From the NCBI RefSeq assembly GCF_018130765.1, contig NZ_JAFCJZ010000005.1, positions 186,001 to 250,000 of the forward strand: a stretch of DNA of 64,000 nt, in the 5' to 3' direction. The translations under genes and the position numbers were made by a program. Positions 34,105 to 43,009 of this stretch are shown here, piece after piece (the first letter of the stretch is position 1; every line of letters begins with the position of its first letter). The stretch is from Bradyrhizobium iriomotense (GTDB taxonomy: Bacteria > Pseudomonadota > Alphaproteobacteria > Rhizobiales > Xanthobacteraceae). Under the pieces are notes generated by a model. The model saw nothing but the letters and a program-made list of their open reading frames with translations. It was not told the origin of the DNA and did not search any database.

Positions 34105-35144
34105 AGACATATACGATCGCACTCATCCCCGGCGACGGCATCGGCCGCGACGTCACGGACGCCGCGTGGACGGTGCTCGAAGCCGCCGCCAGGCATTCGG
34201 GCTTCGCACTCAGCGGAACCACGTTTCCGTGGTCCTGTGCGTTCTACAAGGACACCGGCACGATGATGCCTGCCGACGGCATCAAGACGCTGGCGGCGTT
34301 CGACGCGATTCTGCTCGGCGCGGTCGGCTGGCCGGCGGAGGTGCCCGATGCGGTGTCGCTGCACGGCCTGCTGCTGCCGATCCGCAAGGGGTTCACGCAA
34401 TATGCCAACGTCCGGCCACACCGCCTGCTTCCGGGCGTCAACGGCCCGCTGAAGACGACCGCGTTCGACATTCTCTGCATCCGCGAGAACACCGAAGGCG
34501 AATATTCGGGCGCCGGCGGGCGTGTGCATCAGGGCACCTCCGCGGAGATCGCGGTCGAGACCTCGGTGTTCACGCGCGCCGGCGTCGAACGGATCCTGCG
34601 GTTCGGCTTCGACCAGGCGCGCAAGCGGCGCAAGAAGCTCGCCTCGGTCACCAAGTCGAATGCGCAAAAATACTCGATGGTGTTCTGGGACGAGGTGACG
34701 CGGCTGGTTGCCGCCGACTATCCGGACGTCGCGTGCACGAGCTACCATGTGGACGCGCTCGCCGCGCGCATGGTCATGGCGCCGGAGAGCCTCGATGTCG
34801 TCGTTGCTTCCAACCTGTTCGGCGACATCCTGACCGATCTCGGCGCAGCCATCCAGGGCGGTCTCGGCTTCGCCGCCTCCGCCAACATCAATCCGGAGCG
34901 TAGCGCTCCCTCGATGTTCGAACCCGTTCACGGCTCGGCGCCCGACATCGCCCATCTCGGCACGGCCAATCCGATCGCGGCCATCTGGTCCGGGGCGATG
35001 ATGCTCGGGCATCTTGGCGAGGCCAAAGCCGCAGCACGCGTCATGGCAGCGCTGGCGGCCACCACGTCCATCGGCATCGGTACGGTCCCAGGCAAGGAGC
35101 GCACCGAGGCGATCACCGCAGCCGTACTCTCCCGTCTCTCCTGA
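34101..35144 (+). CDS. Isocitrate/isopropylmalate dehydrogenase family protein (tartrate/D-malate type)
   Basis: A beta-decarboxylating dehydrogenase of 347 residues. IALIPGDGIGRDVT opens the fold; ILCIRENTEGEYSGAGG is the signature of tartrate dehydrogenase/D-malate dehydrogenase rather than LeuB, and KSNAQKYSMVFW and FGDILTDLGAAIQGGLG carry the substrate and metal residues. It would oxidise a (2R)-hydroxy acid such as D-malate or tartrate with NAD. Length is typical. Start ATG overlaps the aldehyde dehydrogenase stop. How its substrate arises in the operon is unclear. Confidence 0.9.
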   Translation: MKTYTIALIPGDGIGRDVTDAAWTVLEAAARHSGFALSGTTFPWSCAFYKDTGTMMPADGIKTLAAFDAILLGAVGWPAEVPDAVSLHGLLLPIRKGFTQYANVRPHRLLPGVNGPLKTTAFDILCIRENTEGEYSGAGGRVHQGTSAEIAVETSVFTRAGVERILRFGFDQARKRRKKLASVTKSNAQKYSMVFWDEVTRLVAADYPDVACTSYHVDALAARMVMAPESLDVVVASNLFGDILTDLGAAIQGGLGFAASANINPERSAPSMFEPVHGSAPDIAHLGTANPIAAIWSGAMMLGHLGEAKAAARVMAALAATTSIGIGTVPGKERTEAITAAVLSRLS

Positions 35145-35162
35145 AACGACAAGGCGCAAAAG

Positions 35163-36620
35163 ATGCAGAACCTGAGTGACAAGCAGCTCTTCCGCCAGCA
35201 GGGCCTGATCGGCGGCCAATGGCAAGCGGCGCTTTCGGGCGCGACGATCGACGTGATCGACCCGGCGACGCAAACCGTTCTGGGGACCGTGCCGGACATG
35301 GGACGGGACGACACACGCGCCGCCATTACTGCTGCCGCGAAGGCCTACACCGCCTGGCGCGCGAAAACCAATGCCGAGCGCGCCGCGCTTCTGGAAGCCT
35401 GGCATGGCCTCATGATCGCGCATCTCGACGATCTGGCGCGGATTCTTACGCTTGAGCAGGGCAAGCCTTTGGAGGAGTCGAAAGGCGAGATCCGTTATGG
35501 CGCCTCCTTCGTCAAATGGTTCGCGGAGGAAGCACGGCGGATCGGTGGCACCACAATCCCCTCGCCCACACCGGACCGGCGCATCGTCGTGCTCAAGGAG
35601 CCGGTCGGCGTGTGCGCTATCATCACGCCCTGGAATTTCCCGAATGCGATGATCACCCGCAAGGTGGCTCCGGCGCTCGCGGCGGGATGCACTGTCGTGA
35701 TCAAGCCATCGGACTTCACGCCCTATTCGGCGCTGGCTCTCGGCGTGCTGGCCGAGCGCGCCGGCATTCCCGCGGGCGTCATCAACATCGTCACCGGCCT
35801 GCCGACCGAGATCGGCGCCGAGATCATGGCCAACGAGACGATGCGCAAGATTTCGTTCACCGGCTCGACCCGCGTCGGCTCGCTGCTCATGCGCGGTGCC
35901 GCGGATAGCGTCAAGCGCGTGAGCCTCGAGCTCGGCGGCAATGCGCCCTTCATCGTCTTCGACGACGCCGATCTCGACCTCGCGGTCGAGGGTGCAATCA
36001 TGTCGAAGTTCCGCAATGGCGGCCAGACCTGCGTCTGCGCCAACAGGATCCTCGTGCAGTCGGGCGTCTATGACACCTTCGCGGCCAAACTCATCGCCCG
36101 CGTCAAGTCCATGAAGGTGGGATCGGGCCTCGAACCGGGCGTAGCGATCGGGCCGATGATCAACGAAGCGGCGATCAGCAAGATCAACCGCCATATCGCC
36201 GACGCACTGTCAAAGGGCGCCCGTATCGCCGCGCAACCGGCGAGCCTGCCCAAGGGTCCGCAATTCACCGCGCCGATCGTCCTGACCGGGGCGACCACCG
36301 ACATGGTGCTGGCGCATGAGGAGACATTTGGTCCCGTGGCGCCCCTCTTCCGCTTCGAGACCGACGAGGAGGCGATCGCGATCGCCAATGCGACGCCCTT
36401 CGGCCTCGCCGCCTATTTCTATACCCGGGACCTGAAGCGGTCCTGGCGCGTTGCGGAGGCGCTCGAAGCCGGTATGGTCGGCCTCAATACGGGCATGGTG
36501 TCGACCGAGGTGGCGCCATTCGGGGGTGTCAAGCAATCCGGCCTGGGGCGCGAAGGAGCGCAGATCGGAATCGAGGAATACCTGGAGATGAAGGCCTTCC
36601 ATATCGGCGGATTGGGCTAA
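35163..36620 (+). CDS. gabD: NAD-dependent succinate-semialdehyde dehydrogenase-like protein
   Basis: A 485-residue aldehyde dehydrogenase with the SSADH signature LTLEQGKPLEESKGEIRYGA near residue 100, catalytic Cys290 in GGQTCVCANR, Glu256 in VSLELGGNAP and SFTGSTRVGS. It converts succinate semialdehyde to succinate, the last step of GABA breakdown; glutarate semialdehyde is the main alternative. It stands 18 bases after the tartrate-type dehydrogenase and ends the operon before a strong hairpin at 36634-36659. Confidence 0.9.
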   Translation: MQNLSDKQLFRQQGLIGGQWQAALSGATIDVIDPATQTVLGTVPDMGRDDTRAAITAAAKAYTAWRAKTNAERAALLEAWHGLMIAHLDDLARILTLEQGKPLEESKGEIRYGASFVKWFAEEARRIGGTTIPSPTPDRRIVVLKEPVGVCAIITPWNFPNAMITRKVAPALAAGCTVVIKPSDFTPYSALALGVLAERAGIPAGVINIVTGLPTEIGAEIMANETMRKISFTGSTRVGSLLMRGAADSVKRVSLELGGNAPFIVFDDADLDLAVEGAIMSKFRNGGQTCVCANRILVQSGVYDTFAAKLIARVKSMKVGSGLEPGVAIGPMINEAAISKINRHIADALSKGARIAAQPASLPKGPQFTAPIVLTGATTDMVLAHEETFGPVAPLFRFETDEEAIAIANATPFGLAAYFYTRDLKRSWRVAEALEAGMVGLNTGMVSTEVAPFGGVKQSGLGREGAQIGIEEYLEMKAFHIGGLG

Positions 36621-36633
36621 GGCGGCCGCAATG

Positions 36634-36659
36634 GAGAGGGCGCAGGTCCGCGCCCTCTC
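36634..36659. terminator. Hairpin between convergent genes
   Basis: GAGAGGGCGC (36634-36643), a six-base loop and GCGCCCTCTC (36650-36659) form a perfect ten-pair GC-rich stem. It lies 14 bases after the SSADH stop and 25 bases from the stop of the opposite oxidoreductase gene, so it can end transcripts from both sides. No long T run follows, so it may act as a transcript-stabilising or bidirectional barrier. Confidence 0.6.
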
Positions 36660-36684
36660 GCGCATTAGGGTGCGGCTCCCGACG

Positions 36685-37959
36685 CTACTGAACGCGATCG
36701 AGCATCTTGTAGTACATTCCCACCAGCGGCAGGAACCACGGCTTGCCGAAGTGACCGGGCACCGCAGGCCAGTCGAGGCCCTTCATGGGATTTCGATCTT
36801 CGCGTCCGAGCATCGCATCGGCAATGATCATGCCGAGATGGGTCGACAGTTGCGCGCCGTGTCCGGCATAACCCATCGCATACCACAGCCCGTCCTGATA
36901 GCCGGCACGCGGGAAGCGGTCGCTGGTCATGTCGACGAGTCCACCCCAGCAATAGTCGATCTCGATGCCGGCGAGCTGCGGGAAGATTCGCGTGAGACCG
37001 TCGACGAGAATGGCGCCGCTCTTTGCGTCGGAACGCTGGTCCGATGTCGCCGAGAAACGCGCCCGTCCGCCGAAGATCAGACGATTGTCGGGTGCCAGGC
37101 GGAAATAGTTGCCGACATTCATCGACGTGACGCAAGTGCGATTGCCGGGCATGGTGGCCGCGATTTCAGCCGCGTCCAGCGGACGGGTCGCTATGATGAA
37201 GCTGCCGACGGCGACGAGGCGTCGCCGGAAGTAACCAAAATTGGACGTGGTATAGGCGCCCGTCGCCAGCAGCACCTGATCGGCGGTGACGCTGCCGCGA
37301 GGTGTGGTCAGGCGATAGCGCGAGCCTTCGCGCGCCTGCGCCGTGACCGGCGCCTGCTCGAAGACGATCGCGCCGCGGCGCTTGGCGGCCTCCGCCAGCC
37401 CGACGCCATAGCGTCCCATATGCATCATGGCGCTCTTCTTCGAGAGCATGGCGCCAAAGAAGGGCGAGCCGATCTCTGCGCCGAGATCCCGGGCGGACAG
37501 CAATGCGGTGTCCGGATCAACCTCGCGATGGACCGCTTCGAAATTGCGCGCGATGGCGTCGAGATGCTTCGGCTTGGAGGCGAGCTTCAGCTTGCCGGCG
37601 CGGCGAAAATCGCAAGCGATGCCCTCCTCCGCGATCAGCGCCTCGAGCGTGTCGATCGAGAAATCGAGCGCGCGGTAGAGCGCGACGGCTCGCTCCTTGC
37701 CCAATTCCGCCTTGGCAGCGAGATAGCTGTGGGCGAGGCCATTGTTGAGATGCCCGCCGTTCCGCCCCGATGCGCCGCCGATCACCCGGTCGGCCTCGAG
37801 CACGACAACCTTCGTTCCCGCCTTGGCAAGCTGACGCGCAGCTCCGAGGCCGGTGAAGCCGCCGCCGATCACCGCAACGTCATAATGTCCTTCGACGGGA
37901 CCTTCGGCGCCGCCGGAAAAGCGCGGTGCGGTATCGTGCCAATAGGAGACGTATTTCAC
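36685..37959 (-). CDS. FAD-dependent oxidoreductase (PuuB-like, gamma-glutamylputrescine oxidase family)
   Basis: A DAO-family flavoprotein of about 424 residues. The FAD motif is DVAVIGGGFTGLGAARQLAK, followed by GGASGRNGGHLNNG as in PuuB, and GYAGHGAQLSTHLGM near the C terminus. The tail GKPWFLPLVGMYYKMLDRV matches the oxidoreductases at 22330 and 50922. It probably oxidises a secondary amine or N-substituted polyamine to an aldehyde. I start at a GTG at 37959 (VKYVSYWHD), with GGTGGGAT upstream; the upstream open frame overlaps the HAD gene. It follows the HAD hydrolase by 16 bases. Confidence 0.9.
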   Translation of the reverse strand: MKYVSYWHDTAPRFSGGAEGPVEGHYDVAVIGGGFTGLGAARQLAKAGTKVVVLEADRVIGGASGRNGGHLNNGLAHSYLAAKAELGKERAVALYRALDFSIDTLEALIAEEGIACDFRRAGKLKLASKPKHLDAIARNFEAVHREVDPDTALLSARDLGAEIGSPFFGAMLSKKSAMMHMGRYGVGLAEAAKRRGAIVFEQAPVTAQAREGSRYRLTTPRGSVTADQVLLATGAYTTSNFGYFRRRLVAVGSFIIATRPLDAAEIAATMPGNRTCVTSMNVGNYFRLAPDNRLIFGGRARFSATSDQRSDAKSGAILVDGLTRIFPQLAGIEIDYCWGGLVDMTSDRFPRAGYQDGLWYAMGYAGHGAQLSTHLGMIIADAMLGREDRNPMKGLDWPAVPGHFGKPWFLPLVGMYYKMLDRVQ

Positions 37960-37975
37960 CGCAGATCCCACCAGC

Positions 37976-38644
37976 TCAGAGTCCGAACACGCCCGGCAGG
38001 CCACCGATGTCCTTGATCTCGACATAGCCATAGTAGGGGTTCGCAGGTTCGTGCCCCCGATTGACCCAGACCTTGTTCTTGATGCCGAGGTCGTGCGCGG
38101 TCATCAGATCGTAGCGGAAGGACGAGGAGCAGTGCACGACGTCCTCAGGCCCGCAACCCAGCGTGTCGAACATGAATTCGAAGCCCTTCATGCGAGGCTT
38201 GTAGGATCGCGCCTGTTCGGCCGTGAGCGCGGCGTGAAAAGGCGCCCCGAGCTTGGCGACGTTGGACGGCAACTGCGCATTCATGGCGTTGGAGAGAATG
38301 ACGAGCGGAATCTCCTTGGCGACCTTGGCGAGCCCGGCTGGCACGTCGGGATGCGGTCCCCAGCTCGGCACGCGGTCATAGACCATCTGCCCATGCTCGG
38401 ACTTGAAGGCGACGCCGTTGCGCTTGCATGCACGCTCCAGCGCATTGTGGATCACGTCGGCATAGGGCTTCCAGTCGCCGAGAATCTCGTCGAGCCGATA
38501 CGCCGCAAAGTCGCGCACGACCGCGGCCATTTGCGGTTCAGGAAGATGCGCGCGATAGATATCCTGCGCCGCCTCGGCCATCTGGAAATTCGTCAGCGTG
38601 CCGTAGCAGTCGAAGGTCACGTATTTCGGGCGAAACTGGCTCAT
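37976..38644 (-). CDS. HAD family hydrolase, haloacid dehalogenase type II
   Basis: A 222-residue HAD hydrolase. Nucleophile Asp12 is in TFDCYGTLTNF, motif II is LSNAMN, the conserved Lys is in SYKPRMKGFEF, and CSSSFRYDLMTAHDLG covers the last motif. YGTL and the SSS-type motif match type II L-2-haloacid dehalogenases, yet close relatives include phosphatases. The operon with a PuuB-like oxidase suggests a small-molecule substrate from amine metabolism. I start at ATG 38644 (a second ATG at 38647); the longer open frame reaches the divergent GNAT gene and is unlikely. Confidence 0.87.
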   Translation of the reverse strand: MSQFRPKYVTFDCYGTLTNFQMAEAAQDIYRAHLPEPQMAAVVRDFAAYRLDEILGDWKPYADVIHNALERACKRNGVAFKSEHGQMVYDRVPSWGPHPDVPAGLAKVAKEIPLVILSNAMNAQLPSNVAKLGAPFHAALTAEQARSYKPRMKGFEFMFDTLGCGPEDVVHCSSSFRYDLMTAHDLGIKNKVWVNRGHEPANPYYGYVEIKDIGGLPGVFGL

Positions 38645-38818
38645 CATCCTATCCTGGTGCGCTCGCGCAATGTCAGGGCTGCCACAATAGAAGGTCAACG
38701 CGGCATAAGATGCGGCTTTTTCGTCGGCTGCGGTGGAAGATATCGTTCCCGCCGGGCCCTTCAGACGATCTGCACGTCGCCAAGATAAGAAACTGGTGCC
38801 GGACAGGAACACGAGTCG

Positions 38819-39655
38819 ATGACCCAGAGCACCATATCGCTCACGGCCTTTCGCCCCGATCATCTCGAGGGCGCGTTACGTCTTTCGCGCCAGGCCGGAT
38901 GGCCGCACCGCCTCGAGGACTGGCAATTGGCGCTCGATCTTAGCGCGGGGTTCGTTGCCCTGGATGCTTCAACCGTTGTCGGAACGATCCTGATGACGCC
39001 CTACAAGCGGGACGTCGCGACCGTCAACATGGTCATCGTCGATGAAGCCGTCCGCGGCCGCGGATTGGGACGCAAGCTCATGGATGCAATCATCGAGCAG
39101 GCGGGATTGCGTGCGCTGAAGCTGGTTGCGACCGGCGAGGGCCTGCCACTCTATCAAAAGCTCGGCTTTTGCCGGACCGGAACGATCATCCAGCACCAGG
39201 GAATGGTCGCGCCGGTCGAGGCGCCCGCCAATGTCCGGTCGGCCGAGTCACACGACATCTTCGGGATCCTCGAGCTCGACAAAAGCGCATTCGGTGCTGA
39301 CCGCAGATGCCTGCTGCGCACGCTTGCGGAAGTCGGCCAACTGGCTGTGCTCGATCGTGGCCACGGGATCGCTGGATTTGCGGCGTCGCGCAGCTTCGGC
39401 AGAGGTGAAGTGATCGGACCCGTGGTTGCAGCGAATGCCGATGACGGAAAAGCTCTGCTCAGCTTTTTCCTGGCCCGAAGCGAAGGGCGTTTCGTTCGCG
39501 TGGATACTGCCGAAGGCGCGCAATTGAGCGCCTGGCTCTCGGAGCATGGGCTGGCCCAGGTGGGCGACGGCATCGCTATGCAACGCCCCGTCGCGGTGCA
39601 GTCCAGCCCCTCCCCATTCACGACATTCGCCCTCGCCAGCCAGGCTTTTGGGTAG
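38819..39655 (+). CDS. Tandem-domain GNAT family N-acetyltransferase
   Basis: A 278-residue protein. The first GNAT domain (about residues 5-140) is well preserved: VATVNMVIVDEAVRGRGLGR is the acetyl-CoA motif A, and LYQKLGFCRTG is motif B. A weaker second acetyltransferase-like half follows (residues 150-278). It is a paralogue of the protein at 31046-31948: both have GWPHR.EDWQ near the N terminus and end LASQA.G. Thirteen bases before the aminotransferase ATG, so co-transcribed. It may acetylate a polyamine or amino acid; inference. Confidence 0.88.
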   Translation: MTQSTISLTAFRPDHLEGALRLSRQAGWPHRLEDWQLALDLSAGFVALDASTVVGTILMTPYKRDVATVNMVIVDEAVRGRGLGRKLMDAIIEQAGLRALKLVATGEGLPLYQKLGFCRTGTIIQHQGMVAPVEAPANVRSAESHDIFGILELDKSAFGADRRCLLRTLAEVGQLAVLDRGHGIAGFAASRSFGRGEVIGPVVAANADDGKALLSFFLARSEGRFVRVDTAEGAQLSAWLSEHGLAQVGDGIAMQRPVAVQSSPSPFTTFALASQAFG

Positions 39656-39667
39656 ACGGAGACTTTG

Positions 39668-41047
39668 ATGCTGAGCAATTCGCTGATCGAGCTCGACCGG
39701 GCTCACCTCATCCACCCGGTCGCATCCTACCGGGGGCACGAAGCAGCCGGCGTCAAGGTGCTGAAGTCGGCCAGGGGAGCGACCGTGACGGACGCTTCCG
39801 GACATCAACTGATCGACGGCTTCGCCGGACTCTGGTGCGTCAATGCCGGCTACGGGCATGAGAGCATCGTTGCGGCCGCTGCCAGCCAGATGCGGGAGCT
39901 TCCCTACGCGACAGGCTATTTCAGCCTTGGCTCGGAGCCCGCGATCCGGCTCGCGGCCGAATTGGCGCAGCGCGCGCCTGGCGATCTCAACCATGTCTAC
40001 TTTACGCTCGGCGGCTCGGATGCCGTCGACAGCACGGTCCGCTTCATCCGCTATTACTGGCACGCGCGGCGCGAGCCGCTGCGCGAGCATTTCATCTCGG
40101 TCGAACAGGGCTATCACGGGTCTTCGACCGTCGGTGCCGGGCTGACGGCCCTGCCCGCCTTCCATGCCGGATTTGGCGTGCCGCTGAGCTGGCAGCACAG
40201 AATCCCCTCGCACTATGTCTATCGCAATCCGGCCGGCGAGGACGACGACGCCATCATCGCAGCCTCGCTCGCAGCGCTCGACGCGAAGATCGAGGAGATC
40301 GGCGGCGCGCAACGCGTCGCCGCGTTCTATGCCGAACCGATCCAGGGCTCGGGCGGCGTGCTCGTACCGCCGAAGGGCTGGATGAAGGCCATGCGCGCGC
40401 GATGCAAGGCGCATGGCATTCTTTTCGTCGCGGACGAGGTCATCACCGGGTTCGGCAGAACCGGGCCGCTGTTCGCATGCAGCGAGGACGACATCGTCCC
40501 CGACCTCATGACGGTCGCCAAGGGATTGACGTCGGGATACGTCCCGATGGGCGCGGTCTTCATGTCGGATCACGTCTACGACACGATCGCCGATGCGGCG
40601 GGCTCCAGCGCCGTCGGCCACGGCTACACCTACTCCGCCCATCCGGTCAGCGCCGCGGTCGCCCTGGAAGTGTTGCGCCTCTACGAAAGCGGCCTGCTCG
40701 AGAATGGCACGAAGGCGGGTGCCCGCCTGATGGCCGGCCTTCAATCGCTTAGGGATCATCCCCTTGTTGGAGACGTGCGCGGCCGCGGCATGCTGGCCGC
40801 CGTCGAACTCGTCACCGACAAGCAACGCAAGACGCCGCTTCCTGCCGCGGCCGAGCCGGCAAAACGCATCTTCGACCGCGCCTGGAAGAACGGCCTCGTC
40901 ATCCGCGCGTTCCCAACAGGCGTGCTGGGTTACGCCCCGCCGCTCTGCTGCTCCGAGTCGGAGATCGACGCCATCATCGAGCGCACGGCGAGGACGCTCG
41001 ACGATACGCTGGCTGATGCCGAAGTTCGCGCCGCCTTGCGACAATAA
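39668..41047 (+). CDS. Class III aminotransferase (SpuC-like polyamine/omega-amino acid:pyruvate type)
   Basis: A 459-residue fold-type I PLP enzyme. The PLP lysine is Lys285 in MTVAKGLTSGYVPMG, Asp256 lies in FVADEVITGFGR, and DGFAGLWCVNAGYG with QMRELPYATGYF is the style of SpuC and beta-alanine:pyruvate aminotransferases. It would move a terminal amine of putrescine, GABA or beta-alanine to pyruvate. ATG 39668 is preferred to the adjoining TTG. It follows the GNAT gene by 13 bases. With the aldehyde dehydrogenase and SSADH nearby it fits polyamine catabolism. Confidence 0.92.
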   Translation: MLSNSLIELDRAHLIHPVASYRGHEAAGVKVLKSARGATVTDASGHQLIDGFAGLWCVNAGYGHESIVAAAASQMRELPYATGYFSLGSEPAIRLAAELAQRAPGDLNHVYFTLGGSDAVDSTVRFIRYYWHARREPLREHFISVEQGYHGSSTVGAGLTALPAFHAGFGVPLSWQHRIPSHYVYRNPAGEDDDAIIAASLAALDAKIEEIGGAQRVAAFYAEPIQGSGGVLVPPKGWMKAMRARCKAHGILFVADEVITGFGRTGPLFACSEDDIVPDLMTVAKGLTSGYVPMGAVFMSDHVYDTIADAAGSSAVGHGYTYSAHPVSAAVALEVLRLYESGLLENGTKAGARLMAGLQSLRDHPLVGDVRGRGMLAAVELVTDKQRKTPLPAAAEPAKRIFDRAWKNGLVIRAFPTGVLGYAPPLCCSESEIDAIIERTARTLDDTLADAEVRAALRQ

Positions 41048-41119
41048 TAGGCATGCACAACGAGCCGGCTGGAAGCAGGTCCGAAATACTGGAAACAGAG
41101 ACATCTTCGCAATTTTGTG

Positions 41120-41138
41120 CCGCCGCTCGCGGTTTTTT
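41120..41138 (+). terminator. Possible Rho-independent terminator after the aminotransferase
   Basis: CCGC, a five-base loop and GCGG are followed directly by six T residues. The stem is short (four pairs), so the call is weak, but its place 72 bases after the stop fits. Confidence 0.35.
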
Positions 41139-41158
41139 CGGCCAAAGCCGCGGAACTA

Positions 41159-41182
41159 TCCTGCGAGACTTTAATCGCAGGA
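41159..41182. promoter_or_regulatory. Eight-base inverted repeat upstream of the dipeptide ABC operon
   Basis: TCCTGCGA (41159-41166) and TCGCAGGA (41175-41182) are perfect arms around an eight-base AT-rich centre. It lies 137 bases before the binding-protein ATG in a 271-base non-coding gap. It may be an operator for a dimeric regulator or an RNA hairpin in the leader. No T run follows. Confidence 0.4.
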
Positions 41183-41318
41183 AAGAAGTGCAGTTCTGAG
41201 TGGAAACACAGCACCGTCGTTACGACGGACCAAGCCGGCATCCACCACAACGGCGCGGCAGAACAATCTGCCGCTCACCGCAATACGAGTCGTAGCCTTA
41301 GCCAGCGAGGGGATTGAC

Positions 41319-42923
41319 ATGAGCGACACGACGAACTGGTCCTGTTCAGACGATGCCATGATCGAGAACGCCATTCGGCGCGGGGCTTCGCGCCGCGATC
41401 TTCTGAAGCTGATGCTCGCCAACGGCCTGGCGATGGCCGCAGCCGGCACGATCTTCGGCCGCGCGTCGGACGCGGTGGCCGCGACGCCTGTGAAGGGCGG
41501 TGCCATGAAAGCCGCGGCCTGGTCCTCGTCGACCGCCGACACGCTGGATCCGGCCAAGGCCTCGCTCTCGACCGACTATGTTCGCTGCTGCTCCTTCTAC
41601 AATCGCCTGACATTTCTCGACCAGACCGGCGTGCCCCAGATGGAGCTCGCCGAATCGATCGAGAGCGGCGATGCCAAGACCTGGACGATCAAGCTCAAGA
41701 AAGGCGTCACTTTCCACAACGGCAAGGAGCTGAGCGCCGACGACGTCATCTTCTCGCTGAAGCGCCATCTGGACAAGGCGACCGGATCGAAGGTCGCGGC
41801 GATCGCGTCCCAGATGACCGACTTCAAGGCCGTGGACAAGACGACCGTCGAGGTGACGCTGGCGAGTCCCAACGCGGACCTGCCGACGATCCTGTCCATG
41901 CATCACTTCATGATCGTGGCCGACGGTACCACCGACTTCTCCTCGGGCAACGGCACTGGTGCCTTCAAGTGCAAGCAGTTCACCCCGGGCGAGCGCTCGA
42001 TCGGCGTACGGAATCCGAACTACTTCAAGGGAGGGCCGAACGTCGATTCATTCGAGTTCTTCGCCATCCCGGATGAAAACGCCCGGATCAACGCCTTGCT
42101 GTCCGGAGACATTCATCTCGCCGCCTCGATCAACCCGCGATCGGTGCGCCTCCTCGACGGCAAGGATGGCCTCGCGCTGTCCACGACCACGTCGGGCACC
42201 TACACCGACCTGAACATCCGCATGGACGTGGCGCCCGGCAACGTCAGCGATTTCGTGGAGGGCATGAAATACGTGGTCAACCGCGAGCAGATCGTCAAAT
42301 CGGCCCTGCGCGGCTTCGGCGTCGTCGGCAATGACCAACCCGTGTCGCCCGCCAACGTCTACCACAATGCGGCCCTCAAGCCGAAATCGTTCGACCCAGA
42401 CAAGGCCAAGTTCCATTTCCAGAAGGCCGGCGTTCTCGGTCAGACCATCGAGGTCATCACGTCCGAGGCGCCCGGTTCGGCGATCGACATGGCCATGATC
42501 ATCCAGGCAAGCGCCGCCCAGATCGGCATGAAGCTCGATATGAAGCGCGTGCCCTCCGACGGCTACTGGAGCAATTACTGGCTGAAGGCGCCGATCCATT
42601 TCGGCAACATCAATCCGCGTCCGACGCCCGACATCCTGTTCTCCCTGCTCTACAAGTCGGATGCGCCGTGGAACGAGAGCCGGTTCGTGTCGGAAAAATT
42701 CGACAGGATGCTGCTCGAAGCCCGCGGCTCCCTCGATCAGGCCAAGCGTCGCGAGATGTACAATGAGATGCAAGTCCTGGTGTCGGAACAAGCCGGCACC
42801 ATCATTCCGGCCTACATCTCCAACGTGGACGCCATCACCGCCAAGCTGAAGGGACTGCAGCCCAACCCGCTCGGCGGCATGATGGGCTACGCCTTCGCCG
42901 AATACGTCTGGCTGACCGCCTGA
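41319..42923 (+). CDS. ABC transporter substrate-binding protein, dipeptide/oligopeptide (SBP_bac_5) type
   Basis: A 534-residue family 5 periplasmic binding protein. It has a Tat-type leader: SRRDLLKLMLANGLAMAAAG with cleavage near SDAVAA. Family features include LDPAKASLSTDY, KLKKGVTFHNGKELSADDVI and YNEMQVLVSEQAGTIIPAY near the end. It binds dipeptides, opines or similar compounds in the periplasm. Folding before Tat export is implied. GAGGGGA precedes the ATG. It heads the operon with two permeases and a fused ATPase; an 86-base gap follows. Confidence 0.93.
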   Translation: MSDTTNWSCSDDAMIENAIRRGASRRDLLKLMLANGLAMAAAGTIFGRASDAVAATPVKGGAMKAAAWSSSTADTLDPAKASLSTDYVRCCSFYNRLTFLDQTGVPQMELAESIESGDAKTWTIKLKKGVTFHNGKELSADDVIFSLKRHLDKATGSKVAAIASQMTDFKAVDKTTVEVTLASPNADLPTILSMHHFMIVADGTTDFSSGNGTGAFKCKQFTPGERSIGVRNPNYFKGGPNVDSFEFFAIPDENARINALLSGDIHLAASINPRSVRLLDGKDGLALSTTTSGTYTDLNIRMDVAPGNVSDFVEGMKYVVNREQIVKSALRGFGVVGNDQPVSPANVYHNAALKPKSFDPDKAKFHFQKAGVLGQTIEVITSEAPGSAIDMAMIIQASAAQIGMKLDMKRVPSDGYWSNYWLKAPIHFGNINPRPTPDILFSLLYKSDAPWNESRFVSEKFDRMLLEARGSLDQAKRREMYNEMQVLVSEQAGTIIPAYISNVDAITAKLKGLQPNPLGGMMGYAFAEYVWLTA

Positions 42924-43009
42924 CCGGCACAAGACGAGGTCGCGGCTCGGGGTCCTGGGATCGGAACACGAGCTGACCAAAACCAGCGGCGTGGCGTGGG
43001 AGGACGAAT

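Noticed and set aside
34050..36194. A 714-codon open frame on the minus strand
   Set aside because: It lies opposite the tartrate-type dehydrogenase and SSADH genes, which have clear catalytic motifs; the antisense protein looks like noise.
39248..41104. A 618-codon minus-strand frame
   Set aside because: It is antisense to the GNAT and aminotransferase genes and has no recognisable domain.
42924..43009. Possible attenuator in the GC-rich gap between the binding protein and DppB-type permease
   Set aside because: Short complementary stretches exist, but none forms a clear stem with a T run or a leader peptide.
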